In this document: in pieces, positions 16,531 to 25,156 of the stretch
Numbering within the stretch: the first letter of the stretch is position 1
How the letters are laid out: each line of letters starts with the position of its first letter
Assembly (NCBI RefSeq): GCF_009296025.1
Contig: NZ_CP045178.1
Coordinates: forward strand, 7,006,001-7,070,000
DNA from: Streptomyces tsukubensis
GTDB lineage: Bacteria; Actinomycetota; Actinomycetes; Streptomycetales; Streptomycetaceae
Direction of reading: 5' to 3'
DNA: 64,000 bases
Position numbers and translations under genes: made by a program
The notes under the pieces: model-generated
Seen by the model: the letters and a program-made list of their open reading frames with translations, nothing else
The model's database searches: none
What the model was told of the DNA's origin: nothing

Positions 16531-19067
16531 GCCCGGAGGAACCGGACAAAGAGGAGCAGGCGGCGGGGGCTACGGAGGCGGAGTCCGGTCCTGCGGGAGG
16601 TGCGGAGGCGGAGTCCGGTCCTGCCGAGGGAGCCACGGCGGCCGGTGGTGAGCGCCCGGCCGACCGGGTACGGGCCCAGATCCGCGGGCTGCGGTCCGCC
16701 GAGCCGAGGAGTCCGCGTCCTGAGGACCGCCGTCGACCGGGCAGGACGGGGCCGGAGCGAGGCGAGCCGGAGAGTGACGCGGAGCTTCCGCGGACGCCGG
16801 CCGACCGGGTACGGGCCCAGATCCGTCGCCCCAAGGACGCCGAGAGGCTCGGGAGGGCCGAGAGGGCCGAGACGGCTGACGACGACGGGGTCGAGAGAGA
16901 CTCACCGAACTCGCCGAGCGCACCCGGTGAGTTGAAGGCTCCGAACACACCGACGCCCCCCGCGTCCGAAGGGGAGGCGGACTCCGGGCCCGGCCTCGCA
17001 GACAGGAGTGGCGCCTCGCCGGCTGAGGTGGCCGAGAGCCCCGCCGACCGGGTGCGCTCCCAGATCCGCGGCCTCCAGCGCACCGGAAGGCATCCCGAGC
17101 GGAGGGGGCACCGCCGGGGGAGGCGCGCGGCGGAGATCCTGCACCCGACGACAGGACCTCAGGCCAAAGAGGCCCCCGACGGCCTCTCCCGGGGCGACGG
17201 TGACGACGAAACGGGCGTCGCCGACGAGCGGCCGGACTCGGCCGACGCGCACGGTCCCGTGGGCCGGGCGGTCCGTGTTCCCGGGGAGGGAGCGGAGGCG
17301 GAGCCGTTCCCCGGTTCGGGTGCGACCGCCGCTGCGGGCTCCCGCGCCGGTGGGGGAGAGCCCCGTGAGGGGACCCGTGAAGAGGCCGCTGAAGGTGCCC
17401 GCGGTCGCGTCCGCCCCGGCGCCGACAGCCCCGCGGCTTCCGGCCCGGTGCGGTTGGGCGCCGCTGAGACCGCCTTGTCCCGCTGGCGAAGGAGCGACGA
17501 GCCCGATCCCTCTGATCCTTCTGATCGCTGTGACCCTTCTGCTCCCTCCGATACCGAAGCGGGCGCGGACGGCAGGGACCACGAGAACCAGGAGAACCAC
17601 GGGGACCACGGGGACCACGAGAACTACGGTGACCACGGGGACCACCCGGACGACCGGCGCGACCGTGACCGTCGTCGCTCCGACCGACGAACACCCGCCT
17701 TCGGCGGCGAGACCCCCCGTCCGGAGCGTCACAGTCCCTCGGCACCGGCACCGGCACCGGCACCCGCACCCGCCTCCGCACCCAAACCCGCCTCCGCACC
17801 CGCCTCGGTCTCAACAGCCGGGGACCTCCGCCGCACCTTCCCCGCCCCGCCCGCGGGGGACGGCGGACGGTCGGGCGAGGAGGCTGCCCGCACCTGGTGG
17901 GGGCGGGCCTGGGTCGATGCGCTGGAAGATCTCTCGACCGACGCGGGGCGTCTTGAGCGGGGCCGTGGCTACGCGGACGCGGGGCAGGTCGCGGCGATCA
18001 CCGTGACACCCGGGCAGGTGCTGGCCTACGTACACGGCGGGAGAGCACGGCCCTATCGCGCGAGGATCCGGTTGCGGACCCTCTCCGACGACGCCTGGGA
18101 CAGGTTCCTGGACGCCGTCGCCGAACGGCCCGCGCAGCTCGCCGCGTTGCTGGAGAAGGAGATGCCCCGGTCCCTGGCGACCGGCGCCGGAGCGGGACTG
18201 GCTCCGGGCCCCGGTGATCTGGACCCCGACTGCACCTGTCCCGACCCCGGAAGGCCCTGCAAGCACGCGGCCGCGCTCTGCTACCGCACGGCGGCGCTCC
18301 TCGACGCCGACCCCTTCGTACTGCTGCTGATGCGCGGCAGGGGGGAACACGACGTACTCGACGCCCTCGCCCGGCGCAACGCTCACCGGGCCGCCCGCCG
18401 CCAGGACGACAGTGCGGGGTTCCCCGGAGTGGGGGCGGCGGAGGCGCTCACCTCGCGGGTCCCCGGACCGTTGCCCGTGCCGTTGCCGCCGCTGCCGCAC
18501 CCGGAGCAGCCACCGGCCTACCCGGCCGCGAGCGGAGGCCCCGACCCGCTCGCCCTGGACCAGCTCGCCACCGACGCGGCCGCCCGCGCGTACACCCTGC
18601 TCACCACCGGGCAGGACCCCGTCGCGGGGCTTGACCTGTGGCGCGACGCGGTGCGGCTCGCCGCCGCGCGTCCCGGCTCAGGTCTCACCTCCGCGAGCCG
18701 CGCGCTGTACGGCTCCCTGGCCGGGGCGGCGGGCACCACTCCCAATGAACTGGCCCGCGCGGTCGCCGCTTGGCGCCAGGGCGGGCCCGCGGCCCTCGAC
18801 GTACTCGAAGAGAGCTGGGACCCGCCGGCGGGCCCCTTCGACCGGGCCCGTCCCGCGCTGCTCGCCCTCGGTCTCACGCCGTTCCGCCCCAGCCACAACC
18901 GCCTCACCCAGCCGGAGGGCCGGATACAGCTCAGGCTCGGCCGTGAGGGCCAGTGGTACGCGTACGAGTCGGAGCCCGGCAGTGACGACTGGTGGCCGCG
19001 CGGAACCCCCGACCCGGACCCGGCGGTGGCCCTGCGGGCCGTCACGGAGGCACCGGGGGACCGTTGA
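16527..19067 (+). CDS. SWIM zinc-finger protein with a long disordered N-terminus
   Basis: An 846-residue partner of the SNF2 helicase, coupled by an ATGA overlap. The SWIM finger is C569-T-C571-x6-C578-K-H580 and is followed by helices rich in Ala/Leu. The first 430 residues are disordered, Glu/Pro/Arg-rich and low complexity. Within them a short motif occurs three times almost identically: PADRVRAQIRGLR (44-56), PADRVRAQIRRPK (91-103) and PADRVRSQIRGLQ (172-184). A His/Asp-rich run with repeated GDH units lies near 350-375. The SWIM domain should bind DNA or protein. The repeated basic motif may be a docking helix; this is inference. Confidence 0.9.
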   Translation: MSPEEPDKEEQAAGATEAESGPAGGAEAESGPAEGATAAGGERPADRVRAQIRGLRSAEPRSPRPEDRRRPGRTGPERGEPESDAELPRTPADRVRAQIRRPKDAERLGRAERAETADDDGVERDSPNSPSAPGELKAPNTPTPPASEGEADSGPGLADRSGASPAEVAESPADRVRSQIRGLQRTGRHPERRGHRRGRRAAEILHPTTGPQAKEAPDGLSRGDGDDETGVADERPDSADAHGPVGRAVRVPGEGAEAEPFPGSGATAAAGSRAGGGEPREGTREEAAEGARGRVRPGADSPAASGPVRLGAAETALSRWRRSDEPDPSDPSDRCDPSAPSDTEAGADGRDHENQENHGDHGDHENYGDHGDHPDDRRDRDRRRSDRRTPAFGGETPRPERHSPSAPAPAPAPAPASAPKPASAPASVSTAGDLRRTFPAPPAGDGGRSGEEAARTWWGRAWVDALEDLSTDAGRLERGRGYADAGQVAAITVTPGQVLAYVHGGRARPYRARIRLRTLSDDAWDRFLDAVAERPAQLAALLEKEMPRSLATGAGAGLAPGPGDLDPDCTCPDPGRPCKHAAALCYRTAALLDADPFVLLLMRGRGEHDVLDALARRNAHRAARRQDDSAGFPGVGAAEALTSRVPGPLPVPLPPLPHPEQPPAYPAASGGPDPLALDQLATDAAARAYTLLTTGQDPVAGLDLWRDAVRLAAARPGSGLTSASRALYGSLAGAAGTTPNELARAVAAWRQGGPAALDVLEESWDPPAGPFDRARPALLALGLTPFRPSHNRLTQPEGRIQLRLGREGQWYAYESEPGSDDWWPRGTPDPDPAVALRAVTEAPGDR

Positions 19068-19133
19068 CGGGCCGGTGTCCCCCGGGCGCGGCCCAGGTGT
19101 GTCCACGCAAGGACCCCTCACAGGCGGAGCCGG

Positions 19134-20081
19134 TCAGGGGCGGCCGGTGAGGTAGCCGCCCATGGAGGTGAAGTACTCCGTGGCGGGCAACTCCCTGCCG
19201 CTCTCGTCGCGTACGCGTGTGATGGCGAGGCCGTGGTTGCGTCCGGTGCGGGCGTCGGCGCCCGCGACGATCACCACTCCCTCGCCCTCGCGGTAGAAGA
19301 CGCGGCCCGGCGTGCCTCCGTAGCGGTTCTGGGAGACCACGGCGGCGAGCACCTCAAGTCGCTTGCCCTTGTGGTAGGTGAAGGTGCTCGGGTACGGCGC
19401 GGACTGGGCGCGGACCAGCCGTTCGAGGTCCTCGGCCGGCCAGTTCCAGTCGATGCGGATGTCCTCCGCGGCCCGCTTGTGGAAGAAGGTGGCCTGTGAG
19501 CGGTCCTGCTTGGTGAACTCCGTCCGCCCCGAGGCGATGAGGTCGAGCGCGCCGATGGTGACGGGGGCGATGAGGTCGACGGTCTTGTGGAAGAGGTCGG
19601 TGGTGGTGTCCTTCGGCCCGACGGGAACCGACTCCTGCCTGACGATGTCTCCCGCGTCGAGTTCGTCGTCCATCATGTGCGCGGTGACGCCGACTTCGGG
19701 TTCGCCGTTGATCACGGCCCAGATCAGCGGGGAGAAACCGGCGTACTTCGGCAGCAGCGAGTCATGCACGTTGAGTGTGCCGTGGCGGGGGAGGCCGAAG
19801 ATGTGCGGGGGGATCCAGGTCCGCCAGTTGTTGGCCACGATGATGTCCGGGTCGGCCTCCTTGAGGCGCGCGAACAGCTCCTCGTCGTCAGGGCGGTTGC
19901 GGATCACCACGGGGACGCCGTGCTCCTCGGCGAGATCGGCGACGGAATCGCTCCAGATCTTCTCGTAGGCGTGCTCGCTCTTGGGGTGCGTCACGACCAG
20001 CACCACGTCGTGTTCGGAGTGCAGGAGGGCTTGCAGGGTGCGGTGCCCCCAGGTCTGGTAACCGAACATGACGACCCGCAT
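19134..20081 (-). CDS. cchA: Hydroxyornithine formyltransferase for coelichelin (CchA)
   Basis: A 315-residue formyl-tetrahydrofolate-dependent transferase that formylates N5-hydroxyornithine for coelichelin assembly. The catalytic triad context of the Fmt/GART fold is present: Asn and His in LNVHDSLLPKY, then the Asp loop MMDDELDAGDIV. A C-terminal Fmt-like domain follows (PYPSTFTYHKGKRLEV). The ATG at 20081 is chosen because GAGGA lies ahead of it; an upstream in-frame extension to 20147 would run over the iron box region. It is divergent from cchB, with two iron boxes between them, so repression by iron-loaded DmdR/IdeR is expected. Confidence 0.95.
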   Translation of the reverse strand: MRVVMFGYQTWGHRTLQALLHSEHDVVLVVTHPKSEHAYEKIWSDSVADLAEEHGVPVVIRNRPDDEELFARLKEADPDIIVANNWRTWIPPHIFGLPRHGTLNVHDSLLPKYAGFSPLIWAVINGEPEVGVTAHMMDDELDAGDIVRQESVPVGPKDTTTDLFHKTVDLIAPVTIGALDLIASGRTEFTKQDRSQATFFHKRAAEDIRIDWNWPAEDLERLVRAQSAPYPSTFTYHKGKRLEVLAAVVSQNRYGGTPGRVFYREGEGVVIVAGADARTGRNHGLAITRVRDESGRELPATEYFTSMGGYLTGRP

Positions 20082-20120
20082 GGGGGGTTCCTCTCGGAGC
20101 AGGGATTGATCGACCATCAG

Positions 20121-20139
20121 TAAAGCAAGGCTTACCTTA
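20121..20139. promoter_or_regulatory. Iron box (IdeR/DmdR site) nearer cchA
   Basis: TAAAGCAAGGCTTACCTTA matches 13 of 19 positions of the consensus TTAGGTTAGGCTAACCTAA. It is the weakest of the six boxes. It lies 40 bases upstream of the cchA start. Confidence 0.65.
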
Positions 20140-20224
20140 GTCTGCAACGGCCTGTCCGGATTCGTGAGTTGGCCGAGGTGCCGGAGTTCCGTCGTCCGGT
20201 TTGCCTATCGACAGCTTCACAGGA

Positions 20225-20243
20225 TTAGCTTAGGCTCACCTAA
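20225..20243. promoter_or_regulatory. Iron box (IdeR/DmdR site) nearer cchB
   Basis: TTAGCTTAGGCTCACCTAA matches 17 of 19 consensus positions. It lies about 86 bases upstream of the cchB ATG. Confidence 0.85.
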
Positions 20244-20328
20244 GTTCTTGCGCTGCTCCGTCGGCGTGCTCACCCTTCGTACCTTCCCCACGCCTGACAG
20301 GCGGCTTCCCCGCACGAATGGGAGTGAC

Positions 20329-21702
20329 ATGTCACAGGTTCTTCCTGGCGACGCACCACTGGTCCACGACCTCATCGGTATCGGCTTCGGCCCCTCCAAT
20401 GTGGCGATGGCGATCGCGCTCAGCGAGCACAACAAAGACGTCGGCAGGCAGGAGGCGGTCACCGCCCACTTCTTCGAGCAGCAGCCGAGTTTCGGCTGGC
20501 ACCGGGGCATGCTGATCGACGACGCGACCATGCAGGTCTCCTTCCTCAAGGACCTGGTGACGCTCAGGAACCCCGCCAGCGAGTTCAGCTTCCTCTGCTA
20601 CCTCCAGAGCAAGGGGAGGCTGATCGACTTCATCAACCACAAGAACCTCTTCCCGCTGCGGGTGGAGTTCCACGACTACTTCGAGTGGGCCGCGGCCAAG
20701 GTCGACGACATGGTCTCCTACGGCCACGAGGTCGTCGCCGTCACGCCGTACCTGCACGACGGGGTGGTGGAGTACCTGGACGTGACCGTCAGGTCCGGGG
20801 AGGGACTTGAGGTCCACCGGGCCCGCAACCTCGTCATCGGCACCGGACTTCGCCCCGTCATGCCGGAGAACGTGGAGCGCGGCGACCGCGTCTGGCACAA
20901 CTCCGACCTGCTGCGGAAGGTCGACGGGCTGGAGGGCACGGACCCCTCGCGGTTCGTCGTCGTGGGCGCCGGGCAGAGCGCCGCGGAGAACGTCGCCTAC
21001 CTGCACCGCCGCTTCCCCGGGGCCGAGGTCTGCGCGGTCTTCTCGCGCTACGGCTACAGCCCCGCCGACGACAGCAGCTTCGCCAACCGGATCTTCGACC
21101 CCGAGGCGGTGGACGACTACTTCGCCGCGCCCGACAGCGTCAAGGACCGGCTGATGGCCTACCACGGCAACACCAACTACTCCGTGGTGGACATCGACTT
21201 GATCGACGACCTCTACCGGCAGTCGTACCAGGAGAAGGTCCTCGGTACCGAACGGCTGCGCTTCCTCAACGTCTCCCGGGTCACCGAGGTCGAGGAGAAG
21301 CCGGACGGCGTCCGTGCCACCGTGAAGTCGCTCGTCACGGACGAGGAGACCTCCCTGGACGCCGACGTCGTGGTGTTCGCCACCGGTTACAGCCCCGCCG
21401 ACCCCCTCGGCCTCCTCGGCGAGGTGGGCGACCGTTGCCTGCGCGACGGCGAGGGGCGTCTGCGCGTCGAGCGCGACTACCGCATCGCGACCGACCCCGA
21501 GCTGCGCTGCGGCATCTACCTGCAAGGCGGTACGGAGCACACGCACGGGATCACGACGTCCCTGCTGTCCAACACCGCGATCAGGGTCGGCGAGATCCTG
21601 GACTCCCTGCTCGACCGGGGCGCCAAGCCGGCCGAGGACGCGCCCCGTCCGGTCGGCGGCGGCACGGGCGGCGCCACCCGCCAGGGCGTGTTTCGAAAGT
21701 AG
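20329..21702 (+). CDS. cchB: L-ornithine N5-monooxygenase for coelichelin (CchB)
   Basis: A 457-residue flavin enzyme that hydroxylates the side-chain amine of ornithine to give the hydroxamate precursor. The FAD motif is GIGFGPSNVAMA (about 17-28). The NADPH motif is VVVGAGQSAAENVAYL (about 208-223). A substrate-region block follows in SPADDSSFANRIFDP, and the C-terminal ATGYSP signature lies near 351. The ATG at 20329 has GGAG just upstream; an in-frame extension to 20164 would include the iron box and is rejected. The last codons (VFRK) and the stop lie inside the left arm of a palindromic element, so the native C-terminus may have been replaced. Confidence 0.95.
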   Translation: MSQVLPGDAPLVHDLIGIGFGPSNVAMAIALSEHNKDVGRQEAVTAHFFEQQPSFGWHRGMLIDDATMQVSFLKDLVTLRNPASEFSFLCYLQSKGRLIDFINHKNLFPLRVEFHDYFEWAAAKVDDMVSYGHEVVAVTPYLHDGVVEYLDVTVRSGEGLEVHRARNLVIGTGLRPVMPENVERGDRVWHNSDLLRKVDGLEGTDPSRFVVVGAGQSAAENVAYLHRRFPGAEVCAVFSRYGYSPADDSSFANRIFDPEAVDDYFAAPDSVKDRLMAYHGNTNYSVVDIDLIDDLYRQSYQEKVLGTERLRFLNVSRVTEVEEKPDGVRATVKSLVTDEETSLDADVVVFATGYSPADPLGLLGEVGDRCLRDGEGRLRVERDYRIATDPELRCGIYLQGGTEHTHGITTSLLSNTAIRVGEILDSLLDRGAKPAEDAPRPVGGGTGGATRQGVFRK

Positions 21703-21858
21703 CGTCGTCCGCCCGGAGGGCGGGGCCCGCGGCGTCTGGTGCGGTGCATCGCAAGGCGGAGGGTCGTCCGCGTACTGGGTGTACGTGGGCGATCCCGACA
21801 ACGCGGCGAGGTGCCGTGCCAGGCGTCGCGGGCCGGACGGGACTTTCGAAACACGCCC
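21684..21858. mobile_element. 175-bp MITE-like palindromic element between cchB and cchC
   Basis: GGGCGTGTTTCGAAAGT at 21684-21700 is the exact reverse complement of 21842-21858. Inside, a second pair of arms (about 21729-21755 and the mirrored stretch before 21830) is also largely complementary, so the whole element can fold into one long hairpin. It encodes no protein. From memory, elements with this terminal sequence occur repeatedly in Streptomyces genomes; that needs a search. The outer CA on both sides could be a 2-bp target duplication but is too short to rely on. Confidence 0.75.
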
Positions 21859-21979
21859 CAGGGCCGCCCCGAGTACCTGGGGGCGGGCCGGGCCACGCGC
21901 CCGAGCGGCATCGGCCCTCCCCCGGCCACGAAGGCGAGGTGCCCAAGTGGCCGCGCGTCGCCGGTAGAACAAAGGGATA

Positions 21980-23059
21980 ATGTACGTCGACATGAGCACG
22001 ACTGCAGTTGAGCGCCCCCCTCAGCCTCCGTCCGGGGGTGCGAAGGAAGCCCGTCGGCGCCGGGGCCTGGGGCTGGGGGTGCTCGTGCTGGTTCTCGTCG
22101 TCATGGCGGCGGTCTCCCTCGCCGTCGGGCCCCGCGCGCTGAGCCCCACCGAGGTGTGGCACGGGCTGTTCGCCCCGTCCGACCCCGACCGGCGGCTCAC
22201 CGAGATCAGGCTCATCGTGCGGACCGTGCGGGTCCCCAGGACGGTGCTCGCTCTGGTGGCGGGCGTCGCTCTGGGGGTCGGCGGGGCGCTGATCCAGGGG
22301 TACACCCGTAACCCCATCGCCGATACGGGGCTGCTCGGGGTGAACGCGGGCGCCTCGTTCGCCGTGGTGACAGTGATCGCGGTGTTCGGGTTGGCCGACC
22401 CCTTCCAGTACGTCTGGTTCGCCTTCGTGGGCGCCGCGGTCGCGGGGGTCGTCGTCTTCGGCCTCTCCAGTATCGGCCGGGGTGCGGGCAGCCCTCTGAC
22501 GCTCGCCCTGGCGGGGCAGGGGATCACCGTCTTCCTCGCGGCGATGACCACGGCGGTCTCGCTCTCCGACCAGAAGGCGCTGAACGCCCTGCGGTTCTGG
22601 AACGCGGGCTCCGTGGCCGGCGTCGGGTTCCACGTCATCTGGCCGGTCAGCGCGTTCATCGCCGCCGGGCTGGTGCTGGCACTGACGATGCTCCCTTCCC
22701 TCAACCTGCTCAATCTGGGCGACGACGTGGCGCGAGGCCTTGGCGTGAACATCGCGTTGAGCAGGACCGTCGGCATTATCGCCATCACCCTGCTCGCGGG
22801 CGCGGCCACGGCGGCCTGCGGTCCCATCGCCTTCCTCGGGCTCATGGTGGCCCATGTCGCCAGGTACCTGACCGGGCCCGACTACCGCTGGCTGGTGCCG
22901 TACGCGGGGCTGCTCGGCGCCCTCACGCTGCTGGTCTGCGACATCGTGGGCCGCTTGCTGGTGTGGCCGGGCGAGTTGGAGGCCGGGGTCGTGGTCGCCC
23001 TCCTCGGCGCCCCGTTCTTCGCGGTGCTGGTGTGGCGGGGAAAGTTCAAGAACGCATGA
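21980..23059 (+). CDS. cchC: Ferric-siderophore ABC permease (CchC)
   Basis: A 359-residue FecCD/BtuC-family inner-membrane permease with about nine or ten helices. Family markers are PRTVLALVAGVALGVGGALIQ, the NPIADTGLLGVNAGAS loop and the coupling region GDDVARGLGVN. It imports the ferric-coelichelin complex together with CchD, CchE and CchF. AAAGGG lies three bases before the ATG at 21980; an ATG at 21992 is possible but too far from it. No iron box lies directly upstream, so it probably depends on read-through from cchB across the palindromic element. The stop overlaps cchD as ATGA. Confidence 0.93.
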   Translation: MYVDMSTTAVERPPQPPSGGAKEARRRRGLGLGVLVLVLVVMAAVSLAVGPRALSPTEVWHGLFAPSDPDRRLTEIRLIVRTVRVPRTVLALVAGVALGVGGALIQGYTRNPIADTGLLGVNAGASFAVVTVIAVFGLADPFQYVWFAFVGAAVAGVVVFGLSSIGRGAGSPLTLALAGQGITVFLAAMTTAVSLSDQKALNALRFWNAGSVAGVGFHVIWPVSAFIAAGLVLALTMLPSLNLLNLGDDVARGLGVNIALSRTVGIIAITLLAGAATAACGPIAFLGLMVAHVARYLTGPDYRWLVPYAGLLGALTLLVCDIVGRLLVWPGELEAGVVVALLGAPFFAVLVWRGKFKNA

Positions 23060-24117
23060 ACAGGACAGACGTGAACCCCTCGATGGCGCCGGGTGTGCGG
23101 CTCGGCCATGTGTCGTTCGTCTGGCGGCCCTGGCTCGTCCTGGTCACGCTGGTGCTCGCGGCGGCGGTCTTCCTGCTGTTCTGCCTCTCCATCAGCATCG
23201 GGGACTTCCCCATCGGCCTGTCCCGGGTGATGGCCACCCTCCTCGGCAACGGCGAACAGGTCGACCGGTTCGTGGTCATGGACCTGCGGATGCCGCGCGC
23301 CCTGGCCGGGCTCGTCGTGGGGATCGCACTCGGGGTCTCTGGGGCCATCACCCAGTCCGTCGCGCGCAATCCGCTCGCCAGCCCGGACATCCTCGGCATC
23401 ACCGGGGGCGCCGGCGCCGTCGCGGTCTTCCTCGTGACGGTGTCGGGCGGGGCCGCCGCGGCGGTGGTCAGCTCCGTGGGCCTGTCGGCCGCGGCGCTCG
23501 GGGGCGGTCTCGGCACGGGGCTGCTCGTCTACTTCCTGGCGTGGCGGCGCGGGATCGACGGCTTCCGGCTGATCCTCATCGGTATCTCGGTGAGCGCCGT
23601 CATGGAGGCCCTCACGACCTGGCTGCTGGTCTCCGCGGACATCAAGGACGTGGCGAGGGCCCAGGCGTGGCTGGTCGGTTCGCTGGACGACAGGTCATGG
23701 GGCCAGGTCGAGGTGGCCCTCTGGTGCACGCTCGCCCTCATGGTCGTCGTGGCCGCCGCCGCCTTCCAGTTCAAGCCGCTGCACCTCGGCGACGAGGTGG
23801 CCGCGGGTCTCGGCGTCCGGTACACGCGGGTACGGGCGGTCCTGCTGCTGTGCGCGGTCCTGCTGGCCGCGGTGGCGGTGAGCGCCGCGGGACCCGTGCC
23901 GTTCGTCGCGCTGGTGGCGCCGCAGGTGGCGATGCGCCTGACGAGGTACCCGACCCCGCCGATGTTCGCCTCGGGGCTCGTGGGGGCGTCGCTGCTGATC
24001 GGATCCGATCTGGTCGCGCGGGCCGCGCTGCCGATCTCCCTTCCCGTAGGGGTGGTCACGGCGGCGATCGGCGGGCCCTTCCTCGTCTATCTCCTGGTAC
24101 GGGCCAATCTGAAGTAG
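23056..24117 (+). CDS. cchD: Ferric-siderophore ABC permease (CchD)
   Basis: A 353-residue second FecCD-family permease that forms a heterodimer with CchC. Markers are MPRALAGLVVGIALGVSGAITQ, ARNPLASPDILGITGGA and the coupling helix GDEVAAGLGV. The ATG at 23056 overlaps the cchC stop (ATGA), which fixes the start; an in-frame reading upstream to 22963 is antisense-like to the cchC coding pattern. An iron box at 24143-24161 follows, so cchE has its own promoter despite the short gap. Confidence 0.93.
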   Translation: MNRTDVNPSMAPGVRLGHVSFVWRPWLVLVTLVLAAAVFLLFCLSISIGDFPIGLSRVMATLLGNGEQVDRFVVMDLRMPRALAGLVVGIALGVSGAITQSVARNPLASPDILGITGGAGAVAVFLVTVSGGAAAAVVSSVGLSAAALGGGLGTGLLVYFLAWRRGIDGFRLILIGISVSAVMEALTTWLLVSADIKDVARAQAWLVGSLDDRSWGQVEVALWCTLALMVVVAAAAFQFKPLHLGDEVAAGLGVRYTRVRAVLLLCAVLLAAVAVSAAGPVPFVALVAPQVAMRLTRYPTPPMFASGLVGASLLIGSDLVARAALPISLPVGVVTAAIGGPFLVYLLVRANLK

Positions 24118-24142
24118 TGGTCGCGCCCGGGGTAGATGGTAG

Positions 24143-24161
24143 AAAGGTTAGGCGAACCTAA
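24143..24161 (+). promoter_or_regulatory. Iron box upstream of cchE
   Basis: AAAGGTTAGGCGAACCTAA matches 16 of 19 consensus positions and lies 13 bases before the cchE GTG, between cchD and cchE. Confidence 0.85.
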
Positions 24162-24174
24162 ACAAGGGGGGCTT

Positions 24175-25059
24175 GTGGCCGCTCAGTTCATCACCGAGAT
24201 CGACTCCGGCGTCGACGGCGGACCCGGAGCAGAGGGCGAACCACGGCTGACAGCCAGGGGAGTCAGCGTCGGGTACGGCGACAGGACCGTCATCGACGGT
24301 CTCGACGTGGCCATCCCGCCCGGGGTGATCACCACGATCATCGGCCCCAACGGCTGCGGCAAGTCCACGCTGTTGCGCACCCTGACCCGGCTGCTCAAGC
24401 CCAGCAAGGGCGCGATCGTGCTGGACGGCCAGGACATCGACAAGCTCAGGACCAGGGACGTGGCGAAGAAGCTCGGTCTGCTTCCGCAGGCGCCGGTCGC
24501 GCCCGATGGGCTGACCGTGGCCGACCTGGTCGCCAGGGGCCGCCACCCGCATCAGAGCTGGCTGCGGCAGTGGTCCTCGGACGACGCGGGCGTCGTGGAG
24601 CGCGCGTTGGCCATGACCGGTGTGGCCGACCTCGCGGCGCGCCCGGTCGACTCCCTCTCCGGCGGGCAGCGCCAACGGGTCTGGATCTCGATGACTCTGG
24701 CCCAGGGCACCGACCTGCTGTTGCTCGACGAGCCGACCACCTACCTGGACCTGGCGCACGCGATCGACGTACTCGACCTGGTGGACGACCTGCACGAGTC
24801 GGGCCGCACCGTGGTGATGGTGCTGCACGACCTCAATCTGGCCACGCGCTACAGCGACAACCTCATCGTGATGAAGGAAGGGTCCGTTCTCGCGCAGGGG
24901 CATCCGCGTGAGGTGATCACCGCCGAGTTGCTGTACGAGGCGTTCGGACTGACAGCCAGGGTGATCGACGACCCGGTGGGCGACCGGCCGCTCATCGTGC
25001 CGATCGGCCGTGCCCATGTGCGTCTCGATCAGATCCCGGCGAAGGAATTCTCAAGTTAG
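24175..25059 (+). CDS. cchE: Ferric-siderophore ABC ATPase (CchE)
   Basis: A 294-residue FepC-type cytoplasmic ATPase. All motifs are intact: Walker A GPNGCGKST, Q-loop in LGLLPQAPVAPDG, signature [10 protein letters not shown], Walker B LLLLDEPTTYLDL and the switch His in VLHDLN. It powers uptake through CchC/CchD. The GTG at 24175 has a strong AAGGGGGG ribosome site directly upstream; an in-frame ATG at 24136 would place the iron box inside the coding sequence and is rejected. The stop codon TAG lies inside the next iron box. Confidence 0.94.
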   Translation: MAAQFITEIDSGVDGGPGAEGEPRLTARGVSVGYGDRTVIDGLDVAIPPGVITTIIGPNGCGKSTLLRTLTRLLKPSKGAIVLDGQDIDKLRTRDVAKKLGLLPQAPVAPDGLTVADLVARGRHPHQSWLRQWSSDDAGVVERALAMTGVADLAARPVDSLSGGQRQRVWISMTLAQGTDLLLLDEPTTYLDLAHAIDVLDLVDDLHESGRTVVMVLHDLNLATRYSDNLIVMKEGSVLAQGHPREVITAELLYEAFGLTARVIDDPVGDRPLIVPIGRAHVRLDQIPAKEFSS

Positions 25060-25074
25060 GCTAGGCTGGCCTCA
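25056..25074 (+). promoter_or_regulatory. Iron box overlapping the cchE stop, upstream of cchF
   Basis: TTAGGCTAGGCTGGCCTCA matches 15 of 19 consensus positions. The cchE stop TAG (25057-25059) is part of it. It lies 82 bases before the cchF ATG. Confidence 0.75.
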
Positions 25075-25156
25075 CTTGGCTGGCAAGGTTTGTCCGCCCT
25101 CGGCCGGGCCTTCGGCCGGGGTCGCGGTGGGCAGCGTGAGAACAAGGGAATCCCGG

